Shown: positions 1 to 9,119, counted from the first letter of the stretch. The stretch: DNA of 64,000 nucleotides from Pseudomonas sp. StFLB209 (GCF_000829415.1 NZ_AP014637.1:3737001-3801000), one strand, 5' to 3'. Numbers and translations are program-made. The notes: generated by a model not told the origin, from the letters alone.

Positions 1-10
1 CGCTGCGCCA
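1..10 (+). tRNA. 3' end of a tRNA-Asp, cut by the window edge
   Basis: The first ten bases are identical to the last ten bases (acceptor strand, discriminator and CCA) of the complete tRNA-Asp at 9423-9499. The following 70 bases also match the DNA after that tRNA with one mismatch. The rest of the gene lies outside the window. Confidence 0.8.
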
Positions 11-49
11 CTTTCGATTCAAGCTCACTGAACGGCTTGAATCACTGCC

Positions 50-77
50 AAAAAGGCGGCCTCAGGGTCGCCTTTTT
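50..77 (+). terminator. tRNA operon terminator (left copy)
   Basis: An A-tract, a 7-bp GC-rich stem with one G-T wobble, the loop TCAG and a run of five T form a classical Rho-independent terminator. The same structure without the wobble stands at 9539-9566. Confidence 0.85.
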
Positions 78-116
78 GCTTTTCCGGCTTTTGTTCGGCG
101 CTTCAGGCGCAAGCCT

Positions 117-1061
117 TCAATCGTCTTCACGGGTCCTTTCAGCCCGCACCGCGTCCATGAACGCCTGCATGGCCGATGACTGGATGCGATGGCGGCGGGT
201 GATCAGGCCGTAAGGCGGCAGACGCGGTTCGAAGATGATCGGCAGTACCGCCAGCAGGTGCTTGCCTGGGTAATCATTGATGACCGACACCGGCGTCACA
301 CCAATCATGTCGGTCTGCTGCAGCAGCGACAGCAGGGTCATGATCGAAGTGGTTTCGACGATGCTGTTGGGGATATCCACCCGGGCGTTGTGGAAGGCCT
401 GATTGATGATGGTGCGCATCGGGCTGGGGTGCTGTTGCAGGACCCAGGTCATGTCCTGCAGTTGCTCCCAGCTCAGTTCGGTGGCGCCTGCCATCGGGTG
501 TTGGGCGCCGGCAACCACACACAGGGTTTCTTCACCCAGACTGTCGAACAGCAGATCATCGGTGCGGGCGCCATCTGGAATACGGCCGAGCACCACGTCC
601 AGTTGATCCTGTTGCAGGGCCTGCACCAGTACATCGCTGGTATCGACCTGAATGCTCATCGACAGCCGTGGATGACTGTTCTTGAGGGTGGCGATGGTGC
701 GGGTCAGGAGCCCGCAAGCCAGCGCCGGAATGGCGCCGATGGTTACCCTGCCAAGATTGCCGGACTCCAGCGCCACGAACTCCTCACGCATGCCCGACAG
801 CTCGGCGAAGATCATCTTCGCGTAGTAGATCGCCGTCTCGCCAAACGCGGTGGCGCGCATGCCGCGCGGCAAGCGCTCGAATAGTTCGACGCCAAGCAGG
901 CTTTCCGCTTCGTGGAGCATCTTGGTGGCTGCCGGCTGGGTCATGCCGATCTCTTCGGCCGCGCGGCGCAATGAGCCGAACTCCTGAAGCGCCAGCATCA
1001 GGCGCAGTTGCCGCAAACGCAGGCGGCTGTGGATGATGCTGGCGTCTGGAATACGGGACAT
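117..1061 (-). CDS. LysR-family transcriptional regulator
   Basis: A 314-residue LysR-type regulator. The N-terminal winged helix-turn-helix spans about residues 15-75 (LRQLRLMLALQEFGSLRRAA, then TQPAATKMLHEAE). A substrate-binding-like effector domain follows and fills the rest, the usual length for the family. I chose the ATG at 1061 because the HTH then begins at the normal distance from the N terminus. An in-frame ATG at 1184 would add 41 atypical residues and overlap tctA. The gene follows tctA on the same strand, so it may be read from the tct operon or from its own promoter. By position it probably controls the tctCBA and MFS-lactonase-pdxA-dehydratase operons. The effector is unknown. 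Confidence 0.85.
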   Translation of the reverse strand: MSRIPDASIIHSRLRLRQLRLMLALQEFGSLRRAAEEIGMTQPAATKMLHEAESLLGVELFERLPRGMRATAFGETAIYYAKMIFAELSGMREEFVALESGNLGRVTIGAIPALACGLLTRTIATLKNSHPRLSMSIQVDTSDVLVQALQQDQLDVVLGRIPDGARTDDLLFDSLGEETLCVVAGAQHPMAGATELSWEQLQDMTWVLQQHPSPMRTIINQAFHNARVDIPNSIVETTSIMTLLSLLQQTDMIGVTPVSVINDYPGKHLLAVLPIIFEPRLPPYGLITRRHRIQSSAMQAFMDAVRAERTREDD

Positions 1062-1173
1062 GGCGCGACTCTTGGCAGGAGAACCGGCCAAGGGTGACAA
1101 CAAATCGCGCCGCTCGCCAGTCATAAGCGAGCGGCCCCTGGCAACGCCCGGAAACAGCCCGGCCTGGGTCCGG

Positions 1174-2697
1174 TCACGAGACATGCTTGGTCTGCCCGCA
1201 GCCTTGACGCGTAAACAGTGCTTTTATGGCGCGCGCCAGCAGTGGCCAGAACAGCATCAGCAGGGCTGCCGTGGTCAGGCTGCCAACCAGTGGATTCGAC
1301 CAGAAGATCGATAATTGCCCGTCGGAGAACAGCATCGACTGACGAAACGCGTCTTCGGCCTTGTCGCCCAGCACCGCCGCAAGAATCAATGGCGCAATCG
1401 GGTAGCCGAGCTTTTTGAACAGATAACCGAGCGCGCCAAAGATCAGCATCAAGCCGACGTCGAACATCGAGTTGTGCACCGAGTAGGCACCAATCGAGCA
1501 GATCATGATGATGATCGGCGCAATGATCGAAAACGGGATGCGCAGGATCGAGGCGAACAGTGGCACGGTCGCCAGCACCACAATCAGGCTGACCACGTTG
1601 CCCAGATACATACTGGCGATCAGCCCCCAGACGAAATCGTGCTGCTCGACAAACAGCGTCGGCCCCGGATGCAGGCCCCAGATCATCAGCCCGCCGAGCA
1701 TCACCGCGGCGGTTGCCGAGCCCGGAATCCCCAGGGTCAGCATCGGGAGCAGGGCGCTGGTGCCGGCACTGTGATCGGCGGTTTCAGGGGCGATAACACC
1801 TTCCACTTCACCTTTGCCGAAGTTGTCCCGGTTCTTCGAGAAGCGTCGCGCCAGGCTGTAGCTCATGAACGAGGCGGCGGTCGGTCCGCCGGGTGTAACC
1901 CCCATCCAGCAACCGACCAGCGCGCTGCGCAGCCAGGTCAGCCAATAGCGTGGCAATTTGGCCCAGGTGCGCAGGATGGTCATTGGCGTGATGCGCGCCC
2001 GTTCGCCGCGAAACACCAGGCCTTCCTCGACCGTGCAGAGAATCTCGCCGATACCGAACAGGCCGATCACCGCCACTTCAAAGCTCAGGCCGGAAAGTAG
2101 CCAGGTCTGGTCGAAGGTCAGCCGCAGTTCGCCAGACACCGTGTCCATCCCCACGGCAGCCATGGCAAAACCGATCATCATCGCGACCACGGTTTTCAGT
2201 GGCGGGTTCTTGCTCATGCCAATGAAAGTACAGAACGCCAGCAGGTACACGGCGAAGAACTCGGGCGAGCTGAACGCCATGGCGAATTCGGCGATACGGG
2301 TCGACAGGAAGGTCAGCAGCAGCACGCCCACCAGTGCCCCGAGCAGCGCCGAGGTGAAGGCGGCGGTCAGTGCTTCGCCGGCCTGGCCGTTGCGCGCCAT
2401 CGGGTAGCCATCGAAGGTGGTCGCCACCGACGAGGGTTCGCCGGGTATGTTGAACAGGATCGAGGTGATGGAGCCGCCGAACAGTGCGCCCCAGTACATG
2501 CACGACAGCAGGATGATCGCTGACACCGGCTCCATGGTGAAGGTCAGCGGCAACAGCAGCGCCACGCCGTTGGGCGCGCCGAGGCCGGGCAGTACGCCGA
2601 CCAGAATGCCAAGCAGCACACCGATGACCATCAGGCCGATGTGATGCGGGGTCAGGATCAGCGCCATGCCCTGCATCAGAGAGTCGATTTCACTCAT
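1174..2697 (-). CDS. tctA: Tripartite tricarboxylate transporter large membrane subunit TctA
   Basis: A 507-residue inner-membrane protein with many hydrophobic segments and the TctA signature near residue 35 (GVLPGLGAPNGVALLLPLTF). A second conserved glycine/proline-rich stretch lies at about 255-330 (GVTPGGPTAASFMSYSLA; LLPMLTLGIPGSATAAVMLG). This is the large permease subunit of a TTT-family secondary transporter. It works with TctB and the periplasmic binding protein TctC to import carboxylates using an ion gradient. Its start codon overlaps the tctB stop by four bases (ATGA), which indicates translational coupling. The length is typical. The substrate cannot be read from the sequence, but the adjacent catabolic genes suggest a sugar-acid or similar hydroxy-acid. 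Confidence 0.93.
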   Translation of the reverse strand: MSEIDSLMQGMALILTPHHIGLMVIGVLLGILVGVLPGLGAPNGVALLLPLTFTMEPVSAIILLSCMYWGALFGGSITSILFNIPGEPSSVATTFDGYPMARNGQAGEALTAAFTSALLGALVGVLLLTFLSTRIAEFAMAFSSPEFFAVYLLAFCTFIGMSKNPPLKTVVAMMIGFAMAAVGMDTVSGELRLTFDQTWLLSGLSFEVAVIGLFGIGEILCTVEEGLVFRGERARITPMTILRTWAKLPRYWLTWLRSALVGCWMGVTPGGPTAASFMSYSLARRFSKNRDNFGKGEVEGVIAPETADHSAGTSALLPMLTLGIPGSATAAVMLGGLMIWGLHPGPTLFVEQHDFVWGLIASMYLGNVVSLIVVLATVPLFASILRIPFSIIAPIIIMICSIGAYSVHNSMFDVGLMLIFGALGYLFKKLGYPIAPLILAAVLGDKAEDAFRQSMLFSDGQLSIFWSNPLVGSLTTAALLMLFWPLLARAIKALFTRQGCGQTKHVS

Positions 2698-3224
2698 TGC
2701 GGCTTTCCTCCGGCCAGGGTCAGCAGATCACCCAGCAGGCCGCTGTCCAGCGGCACTTTGAACCACAGGGCGAAGATCAGATAGCTGGCCAATGCCGCGC
2801 CGCAGGCTATGGTAGCGATCAGGACGATGCCGTAAGGCTTGCTGCGCTGGCGGTCGCGCCACATGAACCAGGCGATGAACACCGCCGAGGCCAGGTAGAT
2901 ACCGGCAAACGGCATGGCGATTACATACAGGGTAATCGGCACGAATACCGCCAGCACCTGGCCAAAGGCCTGGCGGCCGACGAACCCGGCGCTCATCGCC
3001 GGGCTGCGCAGCAGCGCCAGAATCAGGTTGCCGAGACTGGCGGCGGTCATCAGCAGACCGATGTAGAAGGGGAAGTAACCGGCCTGGGGGCCGGCATCGC
3101 CCCAGCCGATACCGATATCAATGGCGCCATACATGACGATGCTGCCAAGTGCGGCGGTAAACAATGCCAGGCCGATTTCCACCCGGCGGGTGGTCACCAG
3201 CGGCGTGTCGGTGGTGTTGGACAT
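2694..3224 (-). CDS. tctB: Tripartite tricarboxylate transporter small membrane subunit TctB
   Basis: A 176-residue protein with four predicted membrane segments, at about residues 15-35, 50-70, 85-120 and 130-155. This is the pattern of the small TctB subunit. A strong Shine-Dalgarno sequence (GAGGAA) precedes the ATG at 3224. It lies between tctC and tctA in the usual C-B-A order and overlaps tctA by four bases. TctB sequences diverge strongly, so the call rests on topology, size and position as much as on similarity. Confidence 0.88.
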   Translation of the reverse strand: MSNTTDTPLVTTRRVEIGLALFTAALGSIVMYGAIDIGIGWGDAGPQAGYFPFYIGLLMTAASLGNLILALLRSPAMSAGFVGRQAFGQVLAVFVPITLYVIAMPFAGIYLASAVFIAWFMWRDRQRSKPYGIVLIATIACGAALASYLIFALWFKVPLDSGLLGDLLTLAGGKPQ

Positions 3225-3251
3225 GAGAGTTCCTCGCTGTGGGCTGGGCAG

Positions 3252-3276
3252 CCCGGCGGCTTCGCTGCGCGCCGGG
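3252..3276 (-). promoter_or_regulatory. Hairpin between tctC and tctB
   Basis: A perfect 7-bp GC stem (CCCGGCG/CGCCGGG) with an 11-base loop fills the tctC-tctB gap. It has no T-run, so it is more likely an attenuator or a 3' stabiliser that favours the binding-protein transcript than a full terminator. The functional role is inferred. Confidence 0.45.
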
Positions 3277-3293
3277 AGAGGTCGAGGCGAGGC

Positions 3294-4304
3294 TTACTCG
3301 CGCAGCCAGCCGGCCTGCTTGAACACGGGGATGACGCGCTCGCGATCCTTCTCGATGTAGCTGACCAGTTGCTGGCCGGCGAGGAAGGTCGGGGCCAGCG
3401 CCGAGCGCTCGACGTAGGTTTTGAATTCCGGGGTCTGGCTGACCTTGCGCAGCAATTCGACATAGAACTCGCGCTGCTCGTCGCTGACCCCGCCAGGCAG
3501 GAACACCGTACGCGGGAAGCGGTACTGGTCGATGCCCAGGCCCTGTTCCTTGCAGGTGGGTACGTCGGCCCAGGACTGCGTGTCGGTGACTTTCTGGGTG
3601 TAGCTCATGCGTTGCTGGCTGAACACGCACAGTGGTACCACCTGGCCGCCGCGCCACTGGCTGACGCTTTCGGCCGGGTTGTTGAAGTTGGCTGCGATGT
3701 GCTTGCCGGCCAACTGGGTGGACGCTTCGCTGCCGCTCTTGAACGGTATGTAGGTGAGCCGGGTGTTGGTCTGCTGACCGAGCAGCAGGGTCAGGGTCTG
3801 GTCGACATCCTTGGACTGACTGCCGCCGATTCGCATCTTTGCCGGATCCTGGGCAAGGGCGGCCTTGAACGCGGCGGCGTCCTTCCACGGTGAGTCCTGA
3901 TAGGTCCAGAGGATGAAGTCATCTTCCGCGACGGCGGCTACCGGGGTCAGGTCGGTCCATTGGTAGCCCAGCTTGGCGACCAGTGGCAGCAAGTAGATGT
4001 TATTGGTGCCGATCACCAGCTTGTGGGCGTCGCGGTTGGCCAGCTTCATCTCCAGAAAGGCTTCGGCACCGTTGCCGCCGCCCTTGTTGAGCACCACAGT
4101 ATTGACGTCGAGCAGCTTGTGCTGAGTAATCGCCGACTGGATCACCCGGCCCAGTTGATCGGTGCCGCCGCCGGGGCCGCCGGCCACAACGATCTCTACG
4201 TTTTTCTGCGGTTTCCAGTCGGCCAGGGCACTGAGCGGAGCGCTGCAAAGCAGGCAGCAGGCGCTGAGCAGGGCGGGAATGTGACGCGAGCGAACGATGC
4301 GCAT
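3294..4304 (-). CDS. tctC: Tripartite tricarboxylate transporter substrate-binding protein TctC
   Basis: A 336-residue periplasmic binding protein of the Bug/TctC family. It has a Sec signal peptide (about residues 1-28, ending near ALA-DW). The next residues carry the family pattern of a beta strand followed by a glycine-rich loop (VEIVVAGGPGGGTDQLGR), which contacts the carboxylate ligand. It is the first gene of the tctCBA operon, with a GAGGT Shine-Dalgarno before ATG 4304. Because binding protein is needed in excess, the hairpin after the gene fits. The operon diverges from the MFS-lactonase-pdxA-dehydratase operon, and the shared promoter region holds a long palindrome. Confidence 0.92.
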   Translation of the reverse strand: MRIVRSRHIPALLSACCLLCSAPLSALADWKPQKNVEIVVAGGPGGGTDQLGRVIQSAITQHKLLDVNTVVLNKGGGNGAEAFLEMKLANRDAHKLVIGTNNIYLLPLVAKLGYQWTDLTPVAAVAEDDFILWTYQDSPWKDAAAFKAALAQDPAKMRIGGSQSKDVDQTLTLLLGQQTNTRLTYIPFKSGSEASTQLAGKHIAANFNNPAESVSQWRGGQVVPLCVFSQQRMSYTQKVTDTQSWADVPTCKEQGLGIDQYRFPRTVFLPGGVSDEQREFYVELLRKVSQTPEFKTYVERSALAPTFLAGQQLVSYIEKDRERVIPVFKQAGWLRE

Positions 4305-4396
4305 CGGGGCTACCTCATTGTTGTCATTGTTATGTGGGATGCCCGGAGTGTGCGAAGCATCTCGATAAGCGTCTACTCAAAATAACTGATACTCCG

Positions 4397-4447
4397 ATAG
4401 CCTCAGGTTATGTCGACCGCGTCGGTCGAGTGATAACCCCAGGCTAT
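4397..4447. promoter_or_regulatory. 51-base nested palindrome, probable regulator-binding site
   Basis: Two 15-base imperfect dyads, ATAGCCTCAGGTTAT (4397-4411) and ATAACCCCAGGCTAT (4433-4447), are inverted copies of one another. They flank a perfect inner inverted repeat (TCGACC, GCGTC, GGTCGA at 4413-4429). The site lies 92 bases from the tctC start and 117 bases from the MFS start, in the divergent promoter region. It is a good candidate operator for the LysR regulator at 117-1061, but the pairing is inferred. Confidence 0.55.
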
Positions 4448-4564
4448 GTCCATATGAGAATCTTTGATTAGACGGTTATCGTTTCGCGGGCCGATAGTGC
4501 GCTCAGCCCGGACGGTCCCCTGCCGTCCCGGAATTACAAAAACAACAATGCAGAGGTACTTTCA

Positions 4565-5890
4565 ATGGCTCAGGCTCACCCTGTCGCCCGACAAGTGCGC
4601 GCCTCCTCGGACCAGGTTCTGGCTGCCAGTCCCAGTCGAGTGCGCTGGCGCATTTTCGCAATCATCTTCGCGCTCACGGTTATCAATCTGGTCGATCGGG
4701 TATCGCTGTCGATCGCCATGCCGATCATCGCCAAGGAGTTCACCCTCAGCCCGAGCATGCAAGGGCTGATTCTCAGCAGCTTCTTCTGGGCCTACGCGTT
4801 GCTGCAGATTCCCGGCGGTTGGCTGATCGACCGCTACGGCCCGCGTCGGGTCATCGGTTGGTCAACCGGGCTGTGGGGGACTTTCCAGACGCTGGCCGCA
4901 TTTGCCACCGGTGGGCTCTCGCTGATGTTCGCGCGGGTCGCTCTGGGCGCTGCCGAGGCACCGTTGTTTCCGGCAGGCGGCAAGCTCAACTCGTTGTGGC
5001 TGGGCTCTGGCGAGCGCAGTCGCGGTGCGGTGCTGATGGACTGCGGCGGGCCGTTGGGCGTGGCGCTGGGTGGCTTGTTGATCGCCTACATGATTGCCGT
5101 GCTCGACTCCTGGCGGATCGCGTTCTTCATCGCCGGTATCGCCACCCTGGCGATGGGCTGGCTGGCCTGGCATTACCTGCGTGACGATCCGGCGGCGCAT
5201 CCAGGTGTCAATGAGGCTGAGCTGGCGTCGATCAATGAGGGGCGCAGCGTGCCGATGGCCGAGGCCGCGCAGCAGGCCGTGAAGGGCCTGGGCATCGCCG
5301 CCCGCTCGTTGACCGGCATCATGCTTGGCCGGGCCAGTTGGGCCATGGTGTTCTTCGGTCTGCTGACCTGGGGGCCAAGCTATCTGGCGCAGGCGCGTGG
5401 CTTCGACATAAAGGGCATTGGCGCGGCGACGTTCGTGATCTTTCTGTGTGGCGCCGCCGGCTCGCTGACCGGTGGCTTTCTCTGTGATCTGCTGATCCGC
5501 AAAGGCATGCGCCGGGGGCTGGCCGCCAAAGGGCTGCTGACGTTTTCCGGGCTGATCGCGCTGTGCGCCTTCTTGCTGCTGCCCGGCCTTGGCGACCCCT
5601 ACCAAGCGGTCGGGCTACTTTCGCTGACGGCATTCTTCCTGATGTGGGGCAGTTTGTACTGGAGTTTTCCAGGCCTGCTGGCATCGCCGGCAAGGGTGGG
5701 CCTGATCGGTGGCGTGATGAATCTGGCGGGTAGTCTGGGCGGTATCGCGGTGCCGATCCTGGTCGGCCTGCTGTTGCAACATGCTGGCGGCTACAGCGCG
5801 GTATTGGGCTTCTTCGCCGTGTGCTCGGGGCTTTTTATCGCCGGCACGCTGTTGATTTCTCTGGACCAGGCCGAGGTGGCCCATGGCTGA
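4565..5890 (+). CDS. MFS transporter, anion:cation symporter (glucarate/phthalate) type
   Basis: A 441-residue twelve-segment major facilitator. The loop 2-3 signature is present as GGWLIDRYGPRRVIGWST, and the first segments resemble the anion:cation symporter family (VINLVDRVSLSIAMPIIAKE). Members import organic anions such as glucarate, galactonate or phthalates with protons. The gene starts the plus-strand operon that also holds the lactonase, PdxA-like and dehydratase genes. Its stop overlaps the next start by eight bases. Having both this importer and TctABC suggests two routes for the same or related acids. The substrate is inferred from context only. Confidence 0.85.
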   Translation: MAQAHPVARQVRASSDQVLAASPSRVRWRIFAIIFALTVINLVDRVSLSIAMPIIAKEFTLSPSMQGLILSSFFWAYALLQIPGGWLIDRYGPRRVIGWSTGLWGTFQTLAAFATGGLSLMFARVALGAAEAPLFPAGGKLNSLWLGSGERSRGAVLMDCGGPLGVALGGLLIAYMIAVLDSWRIAFFIAGIATLAMGWLAWHYLRDDPAAHPGVNEAELASINEGRSVPMAEAAQQAVKGLGIAARSLTGIMLGRASWAMVFFGLLTWGPSYLAQARGFDIKGIGAATFVIFLCGAAGSLTGGFLCDLLIRKGMRRGLAAKGLLTFSGLIALCAFLLLPGLGDPYQAVGLLSLTAFFLMWGSLYWSFPGLLASPARVGLIGGVMNLAGSLGGIAVPILVGLLLQHAGGYSAVLGFFAVCSGLFIAGTLLISLDQAEVAHG

Positions 5891-6842
5891 TCTGTATGAC
5901 GGGCCGATCACTGATGCCCACCATCATTTCTGGGACCCACAGCGCAATTACCATCCGTGGTTGTCGGGCAAGCAAAACATCCCGTTCCGTTACGGTGACT
6001 ACAGCGCGATCAAGCGTCGTTACTTTCCGGATGATTACCTGGCCGATGCCGGTGAGCATCAGGTGGTGGCCACTGTGTATGTGGAGACCGAGTGGGATGC
6101 CCGCGACCCGATTGGTGAGACGCGCTTCATTCATCAGGTCGCCGCGCAGTATGGCGCGCCCAATGCGGTGGTCGCCCAGGCCTGGCTGGACGCCCCGGAT
6201 GCTGCTGAGGTGCTGGCCGCCCAGGCAGGTTTTGAGCGAGTACGCAGCGTACGCCACAAGCCAGGGGGGCCGGCTGCGCCGGATCACGTCGGTCAGCAGC
6301 GGACGTTGATGAGTGATGAGCAATGGCGCCGCGGCTATGCCGAGCTGGCGCGCCATGGCCTGCACTTCGACCTGCAAAGCCCGTGGTGGAGCCTGCATGA
6401 GGCAATCGAGCTGGCCCGCGACTTTCCACAAACCCAACTGATCCTCAACCACGCCGGGCTGCCGTCGGATCGCAGCGAGCAGGGGCTGGCAGGCTGGCAT
6501 GCCGCTATGGCGCGTCTGGCCGACTGCGCAAACGTCGCGGTGAAGGTCTCTGGCATCGGCCTGCCCGGCAAGCGCTGGTGCGTTGAAGACAACGCCTGGA
6601 TCGTGCGCGAAACCATCGCCATGTTCGGCGCCGCGCGGGTGATGTTCGCCAGCAATTTTCCGGTCGACAGCCTGTGTGGCTCGTTCGACGACATCTACGG
6701 CGGCTTCAAACGCATCGTCGCCGACCTGCCGCGCCAGCAGCAGGAGCAGCTATTTCACACCAATGCGCGGCGCCTTTATCGCACCGTGCCGGATGTCATC
6801 CGCCTTGCGGACGTCTCTGCCGACCTGAGGACCATTGCATGA
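5883..6842 (+). CDS. Amidohydrolase-2 family lactonase (COG3618 type)
   Basis: A 319-residue metal-dependent hydrolase of the amidohydrolase superfamily. The HxH metal motif is near the N terminus (DAHHHFWDP, residues 11-19). A later conserved histidine lies in LNHAGLP, and the C-terminal aspartate in ASNFPVDSL. Relatives include L-fucono-/L-rhamnono-lactonases and 2-pyrone-4,6-dicarboxylate lactonase. In this operon it would open a lactone to the free acid used by the dehydratase. It overlaps the MFS gene by eight bases and the pdxA-like gene by four. The reaction class is well supported; the exact substrate is not. Confidence 0.82.
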   Translation: MADLYDGPITDAHHHFWDPQRNYHPWLSGKQNIPFRYGDYSAIKRRYFPDDYLADAGEHQVVATVYVETEWDARDPIGETRFIHQVAAQYGAPNAVVAQAWLDAPDAAEVLAAQAGFERVRSVRHKPGGPAAPDHVGQQRTLMSDEQWRRGYAELARHGLHFDLQSPWWSLHEAIELARDFPQTQLILNHAGLPSDRSEQGLAGWHAAMARLADCANVAVKVSGIGLPGKRWCVEDNAWIVRETIAMFGAARVMFASNFPVDSLCGSFDDIYGGFKRIVADLPRQQQEQLFHTNARRLYRTVPDVIRLADVSADLRTIA

Positions 6843-7855
6843 GTAACTCGACTCTTCCCCGTCTGGCCATGGTGCTGGGTGATCCGGCCGGCATCGGTCC
6901 TGAACTGATCGCCCGGCTGCTCAGCGAGCCGGAGGTGCGGGGCAAGGCCCATGTTTTGCTGATCGCCGATGAAGCAGAAATGCGCCGCGGTATGGACATT
7001 GCGGGGCGGTCGTTTCCCTACCGCATCATCGACTCGACCGAGGCGCTGCAATTCACCGACGACACACCCTTGCTGTTGCCATTTCGCGGCCATGCCGAGG
7101 GCGAGTTTGTGCGCAGCGAAGCCAGTGTCATCGGCGGCCGCTACAGCCTCGATACCCTGGAGCAGGCACTGCGTCTGACGGCGGCCGGCAGCACCGACGC
7201 TATACTGTTCGGGCCGTTGAACAAAACCTCACTGCACATGGCTGGCATGGGGCACAGCGATGAGCTGCACTGGTTCGCCGAATACCTGGGGTTCGAGGGA
7301 CCGTTCTGCGAATTCAACGTGCTCGATAACCTGTGGACCTCGCGGGTGACCTCCCACGTGGCGCTGGCCGATGTGCCTGGCATGCTCAGCCAGCAACGGG
7401 TGTTGGAGGCCATTGGCCTGATCGATACCGCGCTCAAGCGCAATGGTCTTGATAAACCACGCATCGGCGTCTGCGGGCTCAACCCGCATAACGGCGACAA
7501 CGGCAGCTTCGGTCGGGAAGAGCTGGACATCATCGGCCCGGCAGTGGAACTGGCTCGCGAGCAGGGCATCGACGCCGTCGGCCCATATCCGGGCGACACC
7601 ATCTTTCTCAAGGTGCAGGGCGATAGCCAGGCCTTCGATGCGGTGGTGACCATGTACCACGATCAGGGCCAGATCGCGATCAAGCTGATGGGCTTTTCCC
7701 GAGGGGTGACGGTGCAGGGCGGCTTGCCGATTCCTATCACTACCCCGGCCCACGGTACGGCGTTTGATATTGCCGGGCAGGGCAAGGCCAATGTCGGCGC
7801 AACCCGGCAGGCCTTCGAGATCGCTTGCCGTATGGGCGCTCGACGTCAGGCCTGA
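6839..7855 (+). CDS. PdxA-family NAD-dependent dehydrogenase (catabolic paralogue)
   Basis: A 338-residue protein with the whole PdxA pattern: GDPAGIGPEL at the N terminus, GHSDELHWFAEYLG, NPHNGDNG, YHDQGQIAIKLMGF and HGTAFDIAGQG. PdxA itself oxidises 4-hydroxythreonine-4-phosphate in vitamin B6 synthesis. Paralogues in catabolic operons act on other substrates, for example PdxA2 on threonate 4-phosphate and TphB on a terephthalate dihydrodiol. Its place between a lactonase and an acid dehydratase makes a catabolic oxidation far more likely than B6 synthesis. No kinase gene is nearby, so an unphosphorylated substrate is plausible. The start is coupled (ATGA) to the upstream gene. Confidence 0.82.
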   Translation: MSNSTLPRLAMVLGDPAGIGPELIARLLSEPEVRGKAHVLLIADEAEMRRGMDIAGRSFPYRIIDSTEALQFTDDTPLLLPFRGHAEGEFVRSEASVIGGRYSLDTLEQALRLTAAGSTDAILFGPLNKTSLHMAGMGHSDELHWFAEYLGFEGPFCEFNVLDNLWTSRVTSHVALADVPGMLSQQRVLEAIGLIDTALKRNGLDKPRIGVCGLNPHNGDNGSFGREELDIIGPAVELAREQGIDAVGPYPGDTIFLKVQGDSQAFDAVVTMYHDQGQIAIKLMGFSRGVTVQGGLPIPITTPAHGTAFDIAGQGKANVGATRQAFEIACRMGARRQA

Positions 7856-7943
7856 CGCCAGACCGTATTGCTGATTTTTTCTCTGCCGGCTCGCGCTCGC
7901 CAGCCGGTCAGGTTGACTCATGCTTTGAAACAGGAGCTAGACC

Positions 7944-9119
7944 ATGAAAATAAAATCCATCCGCACCCGCGTTTTCGAATGGAAGGGCAAGGTCGTACCG
8001 CCCCAGGCACATTTCTGCACCAACGCCAGCGACATTCTTTTCGAGCGTGGCGATGCCATGGGCTCGTTCCGGTTCCACGGTTGGCTGGTGGTGGAAGTGG
8101 AGACTGACAACGGCATCGTCGGCATCGGTAACTGTGCCTTGGCGCCGCGGGTCGCCAAGCAAATCATCGACACCTATCTGGCCCCGATTGCGATTGGCGA
8201 AGACCCGTTCGACAACGAATACATCTGGCAGAAGATGTACCGGCAGAGCCATGCCTGGGGGCGTAAAGGCATCGGCATGGCGGCGATTTCGGCAATCGAT
8301 ATCGCCATCTGGGACATCATGGGCAAGGCGGTCGGCAAGCCGGTGTTCAAGCTGCTCGGCGGCCGCACCAAGGAAAAGATCTGGACCTACGCATCCAAGC
8401 TGTATGCCAACGACAACCTCGACCTGTTCCTCGAAGAAGCCCAAGGCTACCTGAATCAGGGTTTCACTGCCTTGAAGATGCGTTTCGGTTACGGCCCCAA
8501 AGACGGCCCGGCCGGCATGCGCCGCAACATCGAGCAGGTGCGTGCCCTGCGTGAGCTGGCAGGTCCGGATGTCGACATCATGCTTGAGTGCTACATGGGC
8601 TGGACCCTGGAATACGCCCGGCGCATGTTGCCGAAGCTGGCCGAGTTCGAGCCGCGCTGGCTGGAAGAGCCGGTGATCGCTGATGACCTGGAAGGCTACA
8701 TCGAGCTGAAGAAGATGGGCATCATGCCAATCTCCGGCGGTGAGCACGAGTTTACCTCCTATGGCTTCAAGGACCTGCTCGAACGCCGGGCCGTCGACGT
8801 GATCCAGTACGACACCAACCGGGTCGGAGGCATCACCGCTGCACGCAAGATCAACGCGATGGCCGAAGCCTGGTCGGTGCCGGTCATCCCGCATGCCGGG
8901 CAGATGCACAACTATCACCTGACCATGTCCACCACCGCCTCGCCAATGTCCGAGTTCTTCCCGGTGTTTGACGTTGAGGTGGGTAACGAACTGTTCTATT
9001 ACGTGTTCAAGGGCGAACCGGCGCCGGTCGATGGCTACATTCAACTCGATGACAACAAACCGGGCCTTGGTCTGGAAATATCGACCGAGTACTTGAGCGA
9101 GTTCAACATCATCGAGTGA
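7944..9119 (+). CDS. Enolase-superfamily acid-sugar dehydratase (rhamnonate-dehydratase-like)
   Basis: A 391-residue mandelate racemase/muconate lactonising enzyme family member. It shares many positions with L-rhamnonate dehydratase: GRKG (106-109), [13 protein letters not shown] (185-197), WLEEP (239-243) and GGEHE (265-269). Expected metal ligands are E215, E241 and E267; the Asp-His dyad is D290 and H317. Family members remove water from an aldonic acid to give a 2-keto-3-deoxy acid. The first ligand is usually Asp, so E215 is a deviation. An AGGAG Shine-Dalgarno precedes ATG 7944. It is the last gene of the operon, 88 bases after the pdxA-like gene. Confidence 0.85.
   Translation: MKIKSIRTRVFEWKGKVVPPQAHFCTNASDILFERGDAMGSFRFHGWLVVEVETDNGIVGIGNCALAPRVAKQIIDTYLAPIAIGEDPFDNEYIWQKMYRQSHAWGRKGIGMAAISAIDIAIWDIMGKAVGKPVFKLLGGRTKEKIWTYASKLYANDNLDLFLEEAQGYLNQGFTALKMRFGYGPKDGPAGMRRNIEQVRALRELAGPDVDIMLECYMGWTLEYARRMLPKLAEFEPRWLEEPVIADDLEGYIELKKMGIMPISGGEHEFTSYGFKDLLERRAVDVIQYDTNRVGGITAARKINAMAEAWSVPVIPHAGQMHNYHLTMSTTASPMSEFFPVFDVEVGNELFYYVFKGEPAPVDGYIQLDDNKPGLGLEISTEYLSEFNIIE

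Noticed and set aside
6839..7855. Biosynthetic pdxA of vitamin B6 synthesis
   Set aside because: The usual ksgA/surA neighbours are absent and the gene is tightly coupled to a lactonase and an acid dehydratase, so a catabolic paralogue is more likely.
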